From positions 40,403-104,402 of the forward strand of contig CAVRFM010000020.1 in NCBI GenBank assembly GCA_963720375.1: a DNA stretch of 64,000 nucleotides, given 5' to 3'. Numbering within the stretch: position 1 is the stretch's first letter; each line of letters starts with the position of its first letter. Positions 43,596 through 52,037 of this stretch are shown here, in pieces. The notes below the pieces were generated by a model, which had not been told where the DNA came from, searched no databases, and saw only the letters and a program-made list of their open reading frames with translations. The position numbers and the translations under genes are program-made. Source of the DNA: JAPLHP01 sp963720375. GTDB taxonomy: Bacteria > Chloroflexota > Dehalococcoidia > UBA2247 > RBG-13-53-26.

Positions 43596-44378
43596 ATGTC
43601 AGCGCTTGTTTATGAAAAGAAAGGAAGAATTGCGTATATTACCCTGAATCGCCCGGAGGCGCGCAATGCCATGAATGCCGAGGTCTGGGACGGGCTGATA
43701 AAGGCCTGGACCGATGTCGGAAACGATCCAGAGGTGTGGGTGGCAATTGTCACTGGTGCCGGAGACAAAGCTTTCTGTTCCGGTCAGGACTTGAAAGAGG
43801 TAGTTGAGTGGATGAAGATCCCGGCTGATAAGCGTCCTGCTCAACCTTTACCCGAAATCAACCCGATGCGTGGAATGCGGGTATGGAAGCCCTTTATAGC
43901 TGCGATCAATGGCATTTGCACCGGTGGCGGATTGGAGCTGGCCATGGCCTGTGATATCAGGATAGCTGCTGATACTGCCAGGCTGGGCCTGGCTGAGGTG
44001 AAGCAGAGTGTCATACCTGCTAATAGCGGCACTCAGAAACTGATTCGTTTGGTGTCCTTTGGTAAGGCTTTGGAGATGCTCATCACGGGGGATTTTATCG
44101 ATGCCCAGGAATCATATCGCGTAGGGCTGGTGAATAAGGTGGTTCCATTTGCCCAGCTTATGCCGGAGGCGGAGGCGCTGGCCAACCGGATCTGTGAGAA
44201 TGGGCCTGTGGCTGTGAGGGCGGTAAAGGAACTGGCCTACCGCGGTATCGAGGTGCCCCTGGCTGAAGGACTGCGTCTCGAAATAGAGATGAGCAAGAAG
44301 CTGGCCTTGACAGAGGATTCGCAGGAAGGGACGCGTGCCTTTGGCGAGAAAAGGAAGCCGGTCTGGAAGGGAAGATAG
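43596..44378 (+). CDS. Enoyl-CoA hydratase/isomerase family protein
   Basis: A crotonase-fold protein of about 260 residues. NGICTGGGLELAMACD forms the oxyanion hole and carries the first catalytic Glu; the second Glu appears in GLAEVKQSVIPANSGTQKL. Having both favours a true hydratase on an acyl-CoA, but chain length or ring specificity cannot be read. ATG 43596 has AAGGAGG seven bases upstream. It is divergent from the glycyl radical enzyme gene and may belong to the same catabolic region. Confidence 0.9.
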   Translation: MSALVYEKKGRIAYITLNRPEARNAMNAEVWDGLIKAWTDVGNDPEVWVAIVTGAGDKAFCSGQDLKEVVEWMKIPADKRPAQPLPEINPMRGMRVWKPFIAAINGICTGGGLELAMACDIRIAADTARLGLAEVKQSVIPANSGTQKLIRLVSFGKALEMLITGDFIDAQESYRVGLVNKVVPFAQLMPEAEALANRICENGPVAVRAVKELAYRGIEVPLAEGLRLEIEMSKKLALTEDSQEGTRAFGEKRKPVWKGR

Positions 44379-44449
44379 AATCTCTTGTCTTTTTGGTAAT
44401 TGTGGGCGGACAAGGTAGCGAGCGTAGGATTATAGGGGAAGATAGGCTT

Positions 44450-44803
44450 TCATTGCTCGGGATTTATCTCCATCTCTACCTGAATCGCATCTTTTAGCAG
44501 GCGGAGATCGAAATAGCCTGATATCCTTGGCTTACCGTTGATCAGCAATATGGGCAGTTTCTCGAGTTGCGCCATTTCAGCGATCTCGGGGTGTGAATTG
44601 CTGATAGAGGGATTGCCCAGGTCAAGGTATTCCAACCGGATTCCTTTGCCATAGAGCTTCTTTAAAAGCTCAGTGGTGGATGCTATTTCTCCTGGTGACG
44701 AGAGGTCCAGCCCACAGCAGCCCTCACACTTCTTGCTCCGTGTATCGTCAATGATGGTGACCTGGATCGAGGGCTGCTGTTTCAAATCTCTCCCCGATTT
44801 CAT
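44450..44803 (-). CDS. Small thioredoxin-like protein with CxxCC motif
   Basis: A 117-residue protein with KCEGCCGLD near residue 27 and LEKLPILLINGKPRISGYF near 85, where the Leu-Pro resembles the cis-proline loop of thioredoxin-fold proteins. It could be a redox or metal-binding protein. I do not recognise a named family. It faces the enoyl-CoA hydratase gene tail to tail. Confidence 0.55.
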   Translation of the reverse strand: MKSGRDLKQQPSIQVTIIDDTRSKKCEGCCGLDLSSPGEIASTTELLKKLYGKGIRLEYLDLGNPSISNSHPEIAEMAQLEKLPILLINGKPRISGYFDLRLLKDAIQVEMEINPEQ

Positions 44804-44896
44804 TGACTCGTAAACAGTCGCAAACAGCTATACTTCTCACACCTGCTTAACGAAGCTTTTGAGCGTCGGTTGGTATTGAGGATAAAACGGAACCCA

Positions 44897-44924
44897 ATGG
44901 TGGCAGCATCATTGCTGCCACCAT
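44897..44924 (-). terminator. Hairpin downstream of the small zinc-ribbon gene
   Basis: ATGGTGGCAGC pairs perfectly over eleven bases with GCTGCCACCAT, with the six-base loop ATCATT. It lies 15 bases past the stop of the minus-strand gene ending at 44939. The T-run on that strand is weak, so this may be a terminator or a transcript-stabilising hairpin. Confidence 0.5.
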
Positions 44925-44938
44925 CTATTTGACGGCAA

Positions 44939-45175
44939 TTATTCTACCCGGACACCCCTTGACTCTACAGGGTCTAGCTTCCAGATCTTCTCCTGGGCGG
45001 CATCGATGTAGTAATCGATATTCTTACCACAATCTACGCACTTAGCGCTTATTCTCCCTGCAAAGCCGGCTGCAGCCGTACCCAGGAGCAACCCACCCTG
45101 GGTGGCATAGCAATCAGGGCAGGTGCCGACGATATGCACGCTTCCTGTTCCACATGAAAGCCAGCGCATTATCAT
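44939..45175 (-). CDS. Small protein with two CxxC zinc-ribbon-like knuckles
   Basis: A 78-residue protein containing GTCPDCYAT and AKCVDCGKN, a spaced pair of knuckles likely to bind zinc, separated by a glycine/alanine-rich stretch (GGLLLGTAAAGFAG). No family is recognised. ATG 45175 has AAGGAGG nine bases upstream, which is a strong site. Function unknown. Confidence 0.55.
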   Translation of the reverse strand: MIMRWLSCGTGSVHIVGTCPDCYATQGGLLLGTAAAGFAGRISAKCVDCGKNIDYYIDAAQEKIWKLDPVESRGVRVE

Positions 45176-45372
45176 AGTGTTGGACCTCCTTATCATGGTT
45201 TCATCCCATTCCTATTTCTACAGTCTATGATAATCCGAGATGTAAGCTATTACAAGACCCCTTGCACTGGTTTTCACAATTTAAAAGAGTGTTTTCTCTC
45301 TGCATATATTGCCTTCGGGTTGACGAAAAAGAGTTCCTCCGGGGCCTTTTAGTTTTTTGGGGTGCAGAGTAG

Positions 45373-45378
45373 TATAAT
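45373..45378 (+). promoter_or_regulatory. -10 element directly before rplI (possible leaderless start)
   Basis: TATAAT lies seven bases before the rplI ATG at 45386. Transcription would start at or next to the ATG, and there is no Shine-Dalgarno sequence. The -35 region is weak (T-rich); TTGACG at 45320 is too far away to serve this element. Confidence 0.45.
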
Positions 45379-45385
45379 ACCCTCG

Positions 45386-45835
45386 ATGAAAGTAGTTTTT
45401 CTTAAAGATGTAGCCAGGGTGGGCAGGGCCGGAGAAGTGAAGGAAGTAGCCGATGGCTATGCCAAGAACTTCCTTTTTCCGAAGAAGCTCGCCTTGTCGG
45501 CTACCCCCTCAAGCATCAAGATGGCTGAGGCGCAGCTCCGAAAGGAAGATCAAGAGCAGCAACGCCATGCCGAGGAGCTTGTCGAGGTAGCCCGGCAATT
45601 GGAAGGCCTCTCTCTTGACTTCAAGATGAAAGTGATGGAGGAGGGCCGTCTTTATGGTTCCATCAGAGACACTCAAATTGCTGAAGAGCTGAAGCGGTTG
45701 ACGGGGATTGATATTGAGCGGACAAGGATAGAGTTGCTGGAGCCCATCCGTCAGCTAGGGAGCTATGAGCTGACCATCAGGTTGAGCAGAGACTTGGCCC
45801 CTAAGGTGAAGGTTGTAGTAACCGGGGAGGAATAG
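45386..45835 (+). CDS. rplI: 50S ribosomal protein L9
   Basis: A 149-residue ribosomal protein binding 23S rRNA. The N-terminal MKVVFLKDVARVGRAGEVKE, then VADGYAKNFLFPKKLA, is diagnostic, followed by the long helix and C-terminal domain. The start is ATG 45386. The GTG of dnaB overlaps its stop by one base, so it leads the rplI-dnaB-dnaD-like-dnaC-like replication operon. Confidence 0.97.
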   Translation: MKVVFLKDVARVGRAGEVKEVADGYAKNFLFPKKLALSATPSSIKMAEAQLRKEDQEQQRHAEELVEVARQLEGLSLDFKMKVMEEGRLYGSIRDTQIAEELKRLTGIDIERTRIELLEPIRQLGSYELTIRLSRDLAPKVKVVVTGEE

Positions 45836-47247
45836 TGGCAGAAAATGAAAAGCTGCCACCGCATAATATCGAAGCCGAAGAGGCAGTAATCGGCTCTCTG
45901 CTAGTTGACCCCGATGCGATTCTCAACACCGCGATCTTCCTGAAGCCCGAAGCCTTCTACCGAGAGAAGAATCGGTGGCTTTATGAGGCTTGCCTGTCGC
46001 TTTATGAGCGAAATGAAGCGATAAACCAGATCACGGTAGCTCAGGAATTATCCAGGCAGGGCAAGCTGGAGGAAATTGGTGGTGTGGCCTACTTGAGCCA
46101 CCTCGTTTCCGTGCTTCCCACATCAGTCCATGTGGAGTATTATGCCCGGATTGTGCAACGCCTGGCATTAATGCGGAAACTCATTGTGGCAGCAGGACAA
46201 ATTGCGGCCATAGGCTATGAGGCAGACCCCGATGTTGACATCGCTCTGAACCAGGCTGAGGACATTCTATTCAGGGTGCGCCGTGGTGAAAGCCCCCGTG
46301 ATTTCGTGCACATCCGCCGAGTCCTGGAACAATACTGGGAAGAGAGCGGTGCTGCGGCCGTAACCTCTGAGGAGAAAGGGCGGCTCCCTCATGTGAACAC
46401 CGGCTTCCCGGCTCTGGATGTACTCCTGGGAGGCATGCAGCGCTCTGACATGATTGTTTTGGCCGCCAGACCGAGTCTGGGAAAATCGAGTCTGGCGCTG
46501 AGTATTGCGAGGAATGCGGCCCTGGAGCAGGGAGCTCAGGTAGCTATCTTTAGTCTGGAGATGTCCAAGGAGCAGTTGGTACAGCGTCTTCTCTCCAGCG
46601 AGGCTGAGGTGGATTCCAAGCGCGTCAGACTGAGGCAGTACACCGAGGCGCAGGAAAAGAGGGTGATGGATGTTACCGGAAGATTGTCCGGGGCATCGAT
46701 ATATGTGGACGACTCGCCGGTTATGAGGGTGACAGAGATGCGCAGCAAAGCGCGCCGTTTGTTTTATGAGCGGGGGATTGACCTTATCATTGTAGATTAT
46801 CTGCAGTTGATCCGAGGGGATGGCAGATCAGAGAACAAAGTTCAGGAAATCAGTGATATCTCACGGTCTCTCAAAGCATTGGCACGTGAGCTGGATGCTC
46901 CCTTGATAGCGGTATCCCAGTTGAGCAGGGCAGTCGAATCGCGTCCCACCCACGTCCCTATGCTCTCGGACTTAAGGGAAAGCGGCAGCATTGAGCAAGA
47001 TGCTGATGTAGTGATGTTCATCTATCGGGACGATGTCTATTTTAAGAAAGAGGATTGGGATAGACTTAACCCTGACAAGGCCTACCCTGAGGGAATTGCC
47101 AACATTATAATATCCAAGCATCGCAACGGGCCCACGGGGCAGGGGGTACTGAGGTTCCGTCAGGACATTACCAAGTTTGAGAATTGTCTGGTAAGCCCAG
47201 GGGAGGAGGAGATTGAACAGAGAGCCCTTCCGCGGTTTTCCAACTAG
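45835..47247 (+). CDS. dnaB: Replicative DNA helicase DnaB
   Basis: A 470-residue hexameric replicative helicase. The N-terminal PPHNIEAEEAVIGSLLVDPD is typical, Walker A is ARPSLGKSSLAL near residue 212, and Walker B lies in IDLIIVDYLQLI. DLRESGSIEQDADVVMF completes the RecA-like core. GTG start with GGGGAGG six bases upstream. The next gene starts 35 bases before its stop, implying coupled translation. Confidence 0.97.
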   Translation: MAENEKLPPHNIEAEEAVIGSLLVDPDAILNTAIFLKPEAFYREKNRWLYEACLSLYERNEAINQITVAQELSRQGKLEEIGGVAYLSHLVSVLPTSVHVEYYARIVQRLALMRKLIVAAGQIAAIGYEADPDVDIALNQAEDILFRVRRGESPRDFVHIRRVLEQYWEESGAAAVTSEEKGRLPHVNTGFPALDVLLGGMQRSDMIVLAARPSLGKSSLALSIARNAALEQGAQVAIFSLEMSKEQLVQRLLSSEAEVDSKRVRLRQYTEAQEKRVMDVTGRLSGASIYVDDSPVMRVTEMRSKARRLFYERGIDLIIVDYLQLIRGDGRSENKVQEISDISRSLKALARELDAPLIAVSQLSRAVESRPTHVPMLSDLRESGSIEQDADVVMFIYRDDVYFKKEDWDRLNPDKAYPEGIANIIISKHRNGPTGQGVLRFRQDITKFENCLVSPGEEEIEQRALPRFSN

Positions 47248-47926
47248 GTCAAGTCTCACTCCCGTCCCTGACCTTTTCTTCAGCAGATTGCTTCCGGAAA
47301 TAGACAGTCTGCCGGAACTCAAGGTGGTGCTTCATGTTTTCTGGCGGCTATACCGGAAACAAGGTGCTCTGAAGTTTATTACCTGTGAGGAGCTTACGAG
47401 TGACAAGACTCTGCTGGAGGGACTGGATGGGACTGGCAGCCCTGATGAGGTGTTACGCGGTGCTCTGGATTCGGCTGTAAGTCATGGTATACTCCTGCAC
47501 GTAGTGCTGGGGGGGGAGGGGGTAGCCCGGGACGCTTACTTTATTAACAGCGAAGCAAACAGGGCGGCTGTTGCTAAAATACAAAGCGGTGAGCTTTCGG
47601 CGCAGGTGATGCCACAGCCGCAACCAATTAAGAGGGAGGAGCCTGCCAACATCTTTGCTCTGTATGAGCAAAACATAGGCTTGCTCACCCCTATGATTGC
47701 TGAAGAGCTAAAGGAGGCGGAGAAACTCTATCCTGCCGCCTGGATCGAGGAGGCTTTCAGAGAGGCTGTCAGCCTGAACAAGCGCAATTGGAGATATATC
47801 GCCCGCATTTTGGAGCGTTGGTCTTTGGAGGGTAAGGGAAGTGGAGAGTCTGGGAGAGATTCTAAAAAAGAGAGGGGTCCCAGCCGCTACCTCAGGGGAA
47901 GGTACGGACACCTGGTCAGACATTGA
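47213..47926 (+). CDS. DnaD-like primosome protein
   Basis: A 237-residue protein. Its C-terminal half, NIFALYEQNIGLLTPMIAEE, then WIEEAFREAVSLNKRNWRYI, matches the DnaB_2/DnaD domain that binds DNA and helps helicase loading. The N-terminal half is winged-helix-like by position, though not clearly by motif. TTG start inside dnaB with GGAGGAG upstream. Its end overlaps the loader gene by 86 bases. Context strongly supports a role with DnaB. Confidence 0.85.
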   Translation: MNREPFRGFPTRSSLTPVPDLFFSRLLPEIDSLPELKVVLHVFWRLYRKQGALKFITCEELTSDKTLLEGLDGTGSPDEVLRGALDSAVSHGILLHVVLGGEGVARDAYFINSEANRAAVAKIQSGELSAQVMPQPQPIKREEPANIFALYEQNIGLLTPMIAEELKEAEKLYPAAWIEEAFREAVSLNKRNWRYIARILERWSLEGKGSGESGRDSKKERGPSRYLRGRYGHLVRH

Positions 47927-49259
47927 GTCGCCAGAAGAGGTTCCTCCCTGTCCGCACTGCAAAGGAGCAGGATTCCTGCATCCCAGGCTGCCGTCCGGTC
48001 GGCCGGATTACAGCCAGCTGATACCGTGTCAGTGCTCTCAGAAGAAGCTGGAGGACAACCGCCTTGCCCGACTGCAGTCCTACAGCAACCTGGGCTCCTT
48101 GACCCGTCTCACTTTCGATAACCTGATATTGCATGGCAAGAGCGATGATCCCTCCAATCAGGAGAGATTTATCTGCGCTTATCGGGCAGCCACCTCCTTT
48201 GCATCGGACCCGCAGGGATGGCTCGTGTTTATGGGACCAAGCGGCTGCGGCAAAACCCATCTGGCGGCTGCTATCGCCAATTATCGCCTGAAGGAGGGGA
48301 AGCCGGCCTTCTTCATTGGCGTTACCGATCTTCTGGACCATTTGCGCTCCACTTTCAGCCCCGGCAGTGATGTTTCCTACGATGAATTCTTTGAAGAGAT
48401 CCAGAATGCTCCTCTCCTCATCCTGGACGACCTGGGTACCCAGAGCAGCACACCCTGGGCAGAAGAGAAGCTGTTTCAGCTCATCAATCATCGTTATACA
48501 GCCAGGCTGCCTACGGTAATAAACGTAGCTGCGGATGTCTCTCTGGAGGAACTGGAAGAGAAATGGCGCAGCCGCCTGACTGACCCTGGTCTTTCGCAGG
48601 TATATCTGCTGGAAGTAAAGGGCTCTTCCAGCCTCGACTATTCAGGTATTCTAAGCCTGGAATTGCTGAAGAGCATGACTTTTGACAACTTCGATTGCAG
48701 AAGAGTCAATCTTCCTCCGGAACAGCGCCAGAACCTGGAGAAAGCTTTCCGGCTGGCACACCAGTTCGCCGAGTCGCCGGAGGGCTGGTTGATATTTCAG
48801 GGGGAAAATGGCTGTGGGAAGACCCATCTGGCTGCAGCTATTGCCAACTACCGTCTGAAAAAGGGCCAGCCGGTATTCTTTGTCATTGTTCCGGACTTTC
48901 TGGATCACCTGCGGTCCACCTTCGCTCCTGAAAGCAAAGTGACCTACGATGAGTTTTTTGAGAGGGTGAAGAGCGCCCCGCTTCTCATCCTGGATGACTA
49001 TGGGGAGCACAGCAGCACACCCTGGGCGCAGGAGAAGCTCTACCAGCTCATCAACCACCGCTACAATGCCCGTCTGCCCATGGTGATCACTATGTGCTGC
49101 GGGTTAGATGAATTGGATAAAAACGAGAGGCGGGTCGGCTCCCGCCTGGCAGATCCGCGCCTCAGCGTGGTGTACTATATAAGTGCTCCGGACTTCAGGG
49201 CCGACCATTCACCCGTTGAGAGAACCAAAGCCAGCCCTCGCCGTGGCCAAAAGAGCTAG
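47841..49259 (+). CDS. DnaC/DnaI-like helicase loader with two tandem AAA+ domains
   Basis: A 472-residue protein, about twice the usual loader size. An N-terminal zinc module (CPHCKGAG with CQCSQKK) is followed by two DnaC/IstB-type ATPase domains. Each has an intact Walker A (GPSGCGKTHLAAAIANYRL near 132 and GENGCGKTHLAAAIANYRL near 321), a Walker B (PLLILDDLG and PLLILDDYG) and a conserved arginine block (SRLTDPGLS and SRLADPRLS). The copies differ at many silent sites, so the duplication is not recent. It likely loads DnaB with the DnaD-like protein. GTG start with GGAGGG upstream. Confidence 0.9.
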   Translation: MESLGEILKKRGVPAATSGEGTDTWSDIESPEEVPPCPHCKGAGFLHPRLPSGRPDYSQLIPCQCSQKKLEDNRLARLQSYSNLGSLTRLTFDNLILHGKSDDPSNQERFICAYRAATSFASDPQGWLVFMGPSGCGKTHLAAAIANYRLKEGKPAFFIGVTDLLDHLRSTFSPGSDVSYDEFFEEIQNAPLLILDDLGTQSSTPWAEEKLFQLINHRYTARLPTVINVAADVSLEELEEKWRSRLTDPGLSQVYLLEVKGSSSLDYSGILSLELLKSMTFDNFDCRRVNLPPEQRQNLEKAFRLAHQFAESPEGWLIFQGENGCGKTHLAAAIANYRLKKGQPVFFVIVPDFLDHLRSTFAPESKVTYDEFFERVKSAPLLILDDYGEHSSTPWAQEKLYQLINHRYNARLPMVITMCCGLDELDKNERRVGSRLADPRLSVVYYISAPDFRADHSPVERTKASPRRGQKS

Positions 49260-49298
49260 GCATCTTCCTGCTGCTGACTGCGCTTTGAATCAGACCTG

Positions 49299-50261
49299 TT
49301 ATACCAGCGAGGAGAGGTGCTTGATCCGCTTCAGCATGTTGGGATGGGTGCTGAACAGTTCCATCATCTTGTCTTTAGTGCCGAGGCGGACAGTCTTGGA
49401 CCTTAGGGCCAATAGCTCATTAGGATCAATTGTCCCGCTCATGTCGAGGTCAATCTGAGACAGCTCTCTTATCTCGTTCCATGCTTGAGAAGGATCATTG
49501 ACAAAGAAGGCCTTGACCCCCTCTATTTCTTTTAGATCCTGTTTCTTGGCACGAGCGCTGCTATAGACGAGCTTATACAGAGCTGTGGCAAGATGATGCG
49601 GCTGGTTGCCTAACTCGACGCTACCCTTGTCGGCATAGTATTCGCGGATGCGTGAGCCGTAGAGCACGAGCAGGTTAGTGATGAAGTAGAGGAGAAAGGC
49701 ACCCAGGCCGATTAAGATGGCATAACTGCCGCCACCCCTTCTGTTGCCGGAACCTCTGAATATCAAGCTCCAGGCCAGCCAGTACATGATGAGAGGGATA
49801 GCGGAGAGAAGCGTGATAACCACCATATCCCTGTGTTTGATATGGGACATTTCATGCCCTATCACCGCCCTGAGCTCATCCTTATTCAGCAGTTTCAAGA
49901 TGGCCGGGGTGACACAAACCCTCCCATCACGGTATGTTCTGCCGAAGGCAAAGGCATTAGGTGGTGCAGTAGACAGTTTGGATATGCCTACCTTAGGTTT
50001 GGGTAAATTGGCTCTTTTGGCCTCCTCAGCTACGATCTGGTGTAACTCCGGTGCTTCATCCTCGGAAACCCACTTTACCCGCATGGTCCAGCTTACAATA
50101 GTGGGGCCGAGCAAATACTGGATGGCGAGAAAGACGAAGGCCAGGCCAAGGTAGAAGATGGTATTACCCTGTCCAAGCAGAGTCCCAACCGCTGTGATTA
50201 CCCCGTAAAGAATGCCGAAGAGTAATGCTACCAGCAAGAACATTCTAGTTTGAAGTCCCAT
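49299..50261 (-). CDS. htpX: HtpX-like M48 membrane metalloprotease with an EF-hand loop
   Basis: A 320-residue membrane protease for membrane-protein quality control. Two N-terminal transmembrane helices, the zinc site HEMSH with the third ligand in EYYADKGS, and two further helices after the active site match HtpX. Near residues 271-282 lies DLDMSGTIDPNE, a canonical twelve-residue EF-hand calcium loop, just before the conserved THPNMLKRI end. The loop may make activity calcium-responsive (inference). The gene is divergent from mtaB. Confidence 0.92.
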   Translation of the reverse strand: MGLQTRMFLLVALLFGILYGVITAVGTLLGQGNTIFYLGLAFVFLAIQYLLGPTIVSWTMRVKWVSEDEAPELHQIVAEEAKRANLPKPKVGISKLSTAPPNAFAFGRTYRDGRVCVTPAILKLLNKDELRAVIGHEMSHIKHRDMVVITLLSAIPLIMYWLAWSLIFRGSGNRRGGGSYAILIGLGAFLLYFITNLLVLYGSRIREYYADKGSVELGNQPHHLATALYKLVYSSARAKKQDLKEIEGVKAFFVNDPSQAWNEIRELSQIDLDMSGTIDPNELLALRSKTVRLGTKDKMMELFSTHPNMLKRIKHLSSLV

Positions 50262-50359
50262 TTGTTTCCTCCAGGTTGTGCCTTATTCTGTTGCTTTGCG
50301 ATGGTAGCTGCTCCTTGCAGACATCACTATTATTTTAGCACATATACAGCGTGGTGAAT

Positions 50360-50375
50360 TGAGACTTTAGTCTCA
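50360..50375. repeat. Operator-like palindrome between htpX and mtaB
   Basis: TGAGACT-TT-AGTCTCA is a perfect seven-base dyad with a two-base centre in the divergent htpX/mtaB interval. A possible mtaB promoter, TTGAAG 50387-50392 and TAGACT 50410-50415 with 17 bases between, lies just right of it. It may be a regulator site. Confidence 0.35.
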
Positions 50376-50446
50376 TAGGTCTTGCGTTGAAGTGCAGGAA
50401 TATTAGCTATAGACTATACAATATAGCACTAATTCATTGAACAGAT

Positions 50447-51724
50447 ATGACTAAAGTTGCTCTGGAAGCTCTGGGCTGCAAGTTAAATCAGGCGGAGACC
50501 GAAGCCTTGGCCCATCAGTTGCTCACCAAGGGATATCAACTGACGGAATCGGTGGGAGAGGCTGATGTCTATGTGCTTAACACGTGTACCGTGACCCACA
50601 TTGCTGACCGTAAGGCACGTCATTTGCTGAGGTCAGCACGCCGCAGTAATCCGCGAGCGCTGATAATTGCTGTCGGCTGCTACGCTCAGAGGGTGCCTGA
50701 GGAACTAAGGCGATTGGGGGCGGCTGACGTGATTCTGAGCAATGAGGGACGTGATCACCTGACGGAGATCATTGGGAGTATTGGGGCCATACGGAAGGAA
50801 GAGCCAACGAATGGCCACAATGGCTGCTGGAACCGTACCCGTTCCCTGGTCAAGATTCAAGAGGGCTGCAATGATTACTGTTCTTTTTGTGTAGTACCTT
50901 ACACGCGCGGCAGGGAGCGCAGCTTGCCTGTCGAGGAGATTCTGCAGGAGGTGAAGGCAAGAGCAGCGGCAGGTTATAAAGAGGTAGTCCTTACGGGGAC
51001 CAAAATCGGGGGATATGGGTGGAATGGGCAAAAGTCTCGGGGGTTACCAGGCTTGATTAAGCATATTCTGAATGAAACAGGGATAGAGCGCCTGCGCCTT
51101 TCCTCTCTCCAACCTCAGGACTTAACCCCTGAGCTGGTGACGTTATGGGCCGACGACCGTCTCTGCCCTCATTTACATATTCCCCTGCAAAGCGGCAGCG
51201 AGGCTATACTGCGGCGAATGAATCGACAATATTCTGTCGCTGATTATGAAAGGGCAGTATGCTCGGTTCGCGAAGCAATCTCCGACCTGGCTATTACCAC
51301 CGACATAATGGTGGGCTTTCCAGGTGAAGATGAGAGGGAATTCGAGGAAAGTTATGGCTTCTGTGAAAGGATAGGCTTTGCCAATATCCATGTTTTTCCT
51401 TATTCGGCGCGCCCAGGCACAGCCGCATCAGTAATGACGGATCATGTTGAGGAAAAGGTGAAGAAGGAGCGCAGTCAGAGAATGCTGACATTAGCCCGGC
51501 AAAGCGCCCGACGTTTCAGACATCAGTTCTTAGATAGAAGTATGACAGTACTGTGGGAAAATAGATCGGATCAAACAATATGGAATGGGCTTACTGCTAA
51601 TTATCTTCGTGTGTTCGCCAGTAGCAGCCAGGATCTGTCTAATCGGTTGCTGACAGTAACTCTGGCGGCTGATAGTGGTCATGGTTTTCTGGGCGAGATT
51701 ACCGATGGAGGTTGGAATGGGTGA
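50447..51724 (+). CDS. mtaB: MtaB-type tRNA (threonylcarbamoyladenosine) methylthiotransferase
   Basis: A 425-residue radical-SAM enzyme adding a methylthio group to t6A37 of tRNA. The N-terminal UPF0004 domain has the three cluster cysteines (LGCKLNQAET, NTCTVTH, VGCYAQ). The radical-SAM cluster is CNDYCSFC within GCNDYCSFCVVPYTRGRE, and a TRAM-like domain ends the protein. LGCKLNQ marks the MtaB branch. The next gene overlaps its end by eight bases. Confidence 0.93.
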   Translation: MTKVALEALGCKLNQAETEALAHQLLTKGYQLTESVGEADVYVLNTCTVTHIADRKARHLLRSARRSNPRALIIAVGCYAQRVPEELRRLGAADVILSNEGRDHLTEIIGSIGAIRKEEPTNGHNGCWNRTRSLVKIQEGCNDYCSFCVVPYTRGRERSLPVEEILQEVKARAAAGYKEVVLTGTKIGGYGWNGQKSRGLPGLIKHILNETGIERLRLSSLQPQDLTPELVTLWADDRLCPHLHIPLQSGSEAILRRMNRQYSVADYERAVCSVREAISDLAITTDIMVGFPGEDEREFEESYGFCERIGFANIHVFPYSARPGTAASVMTDHVEEKVKKERSQRMLTLARQSARRFRHQFLDRSMTVLWENRSDQTIWNGLTANYLRVFASSSQDLSNRLLTVTLAADSGHGFLGEITDGGWNG

Positions 51725-52025
51725 TATCTTAGAGGAAGCCTCTTCTGTGATAGAGTGCAAGGAGTGTCCCTGGTATAAAGCATGTGTCATGCCCATGAGG
51801 ATTGCGGTTGATGATTTAGCGCGGGAGATGCGTCAGTTATCACCGGGGATGGGCTCTGGCCAAATGGGGGAGCAGGAATTCCGTAATCTGCTCCTGAACA
51901 TGGTCTCGATAGCGCAAAACATGCTACTGGAAGGTTGCCCTGTCTTTGTGAAGAGGCTAAAGTCCAGTCCTAAGCTGGCGGAACAGCTCAAAAAGCTTAT
52001 GCAAACCTGGGGACAGGAAGAGTAA
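51717..52025 (+). CDS. Small cysteine-motif protein of unknown function
   Basis: A 102-residue soluble protein with ECKECPWYKACVMP near the N-terminus and EGCPVFVKRL near residue 75. The four or so cysteines could bind a metal or Fe-S cluster. ATG 51717 has GGAGG five bases upstream, inside the end of mtaB, implying coupling. No family recognised; a role beside tRNA methylthiolation is only suggested by position. Confidence 0.65.
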   Translation: MGDILEEASSVIECKECPWYKACVMPMRIAVDDLAREMRQLSPGMGSGQMGEQEFRNLLLNMVSIAQNMLLEGCPVFVKRLKSSPKLAEQLKKLMQTWGQEE

Positions 52026-52037
52026 GTACAGGGTATC

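Noticed and set aside
40041..45175. Genomic island or mobile element around the catabolic patch
   Set aside because: No integrase, transposase, direct repeats or tRNA attachment site were seen; only base composition of one gene differs.
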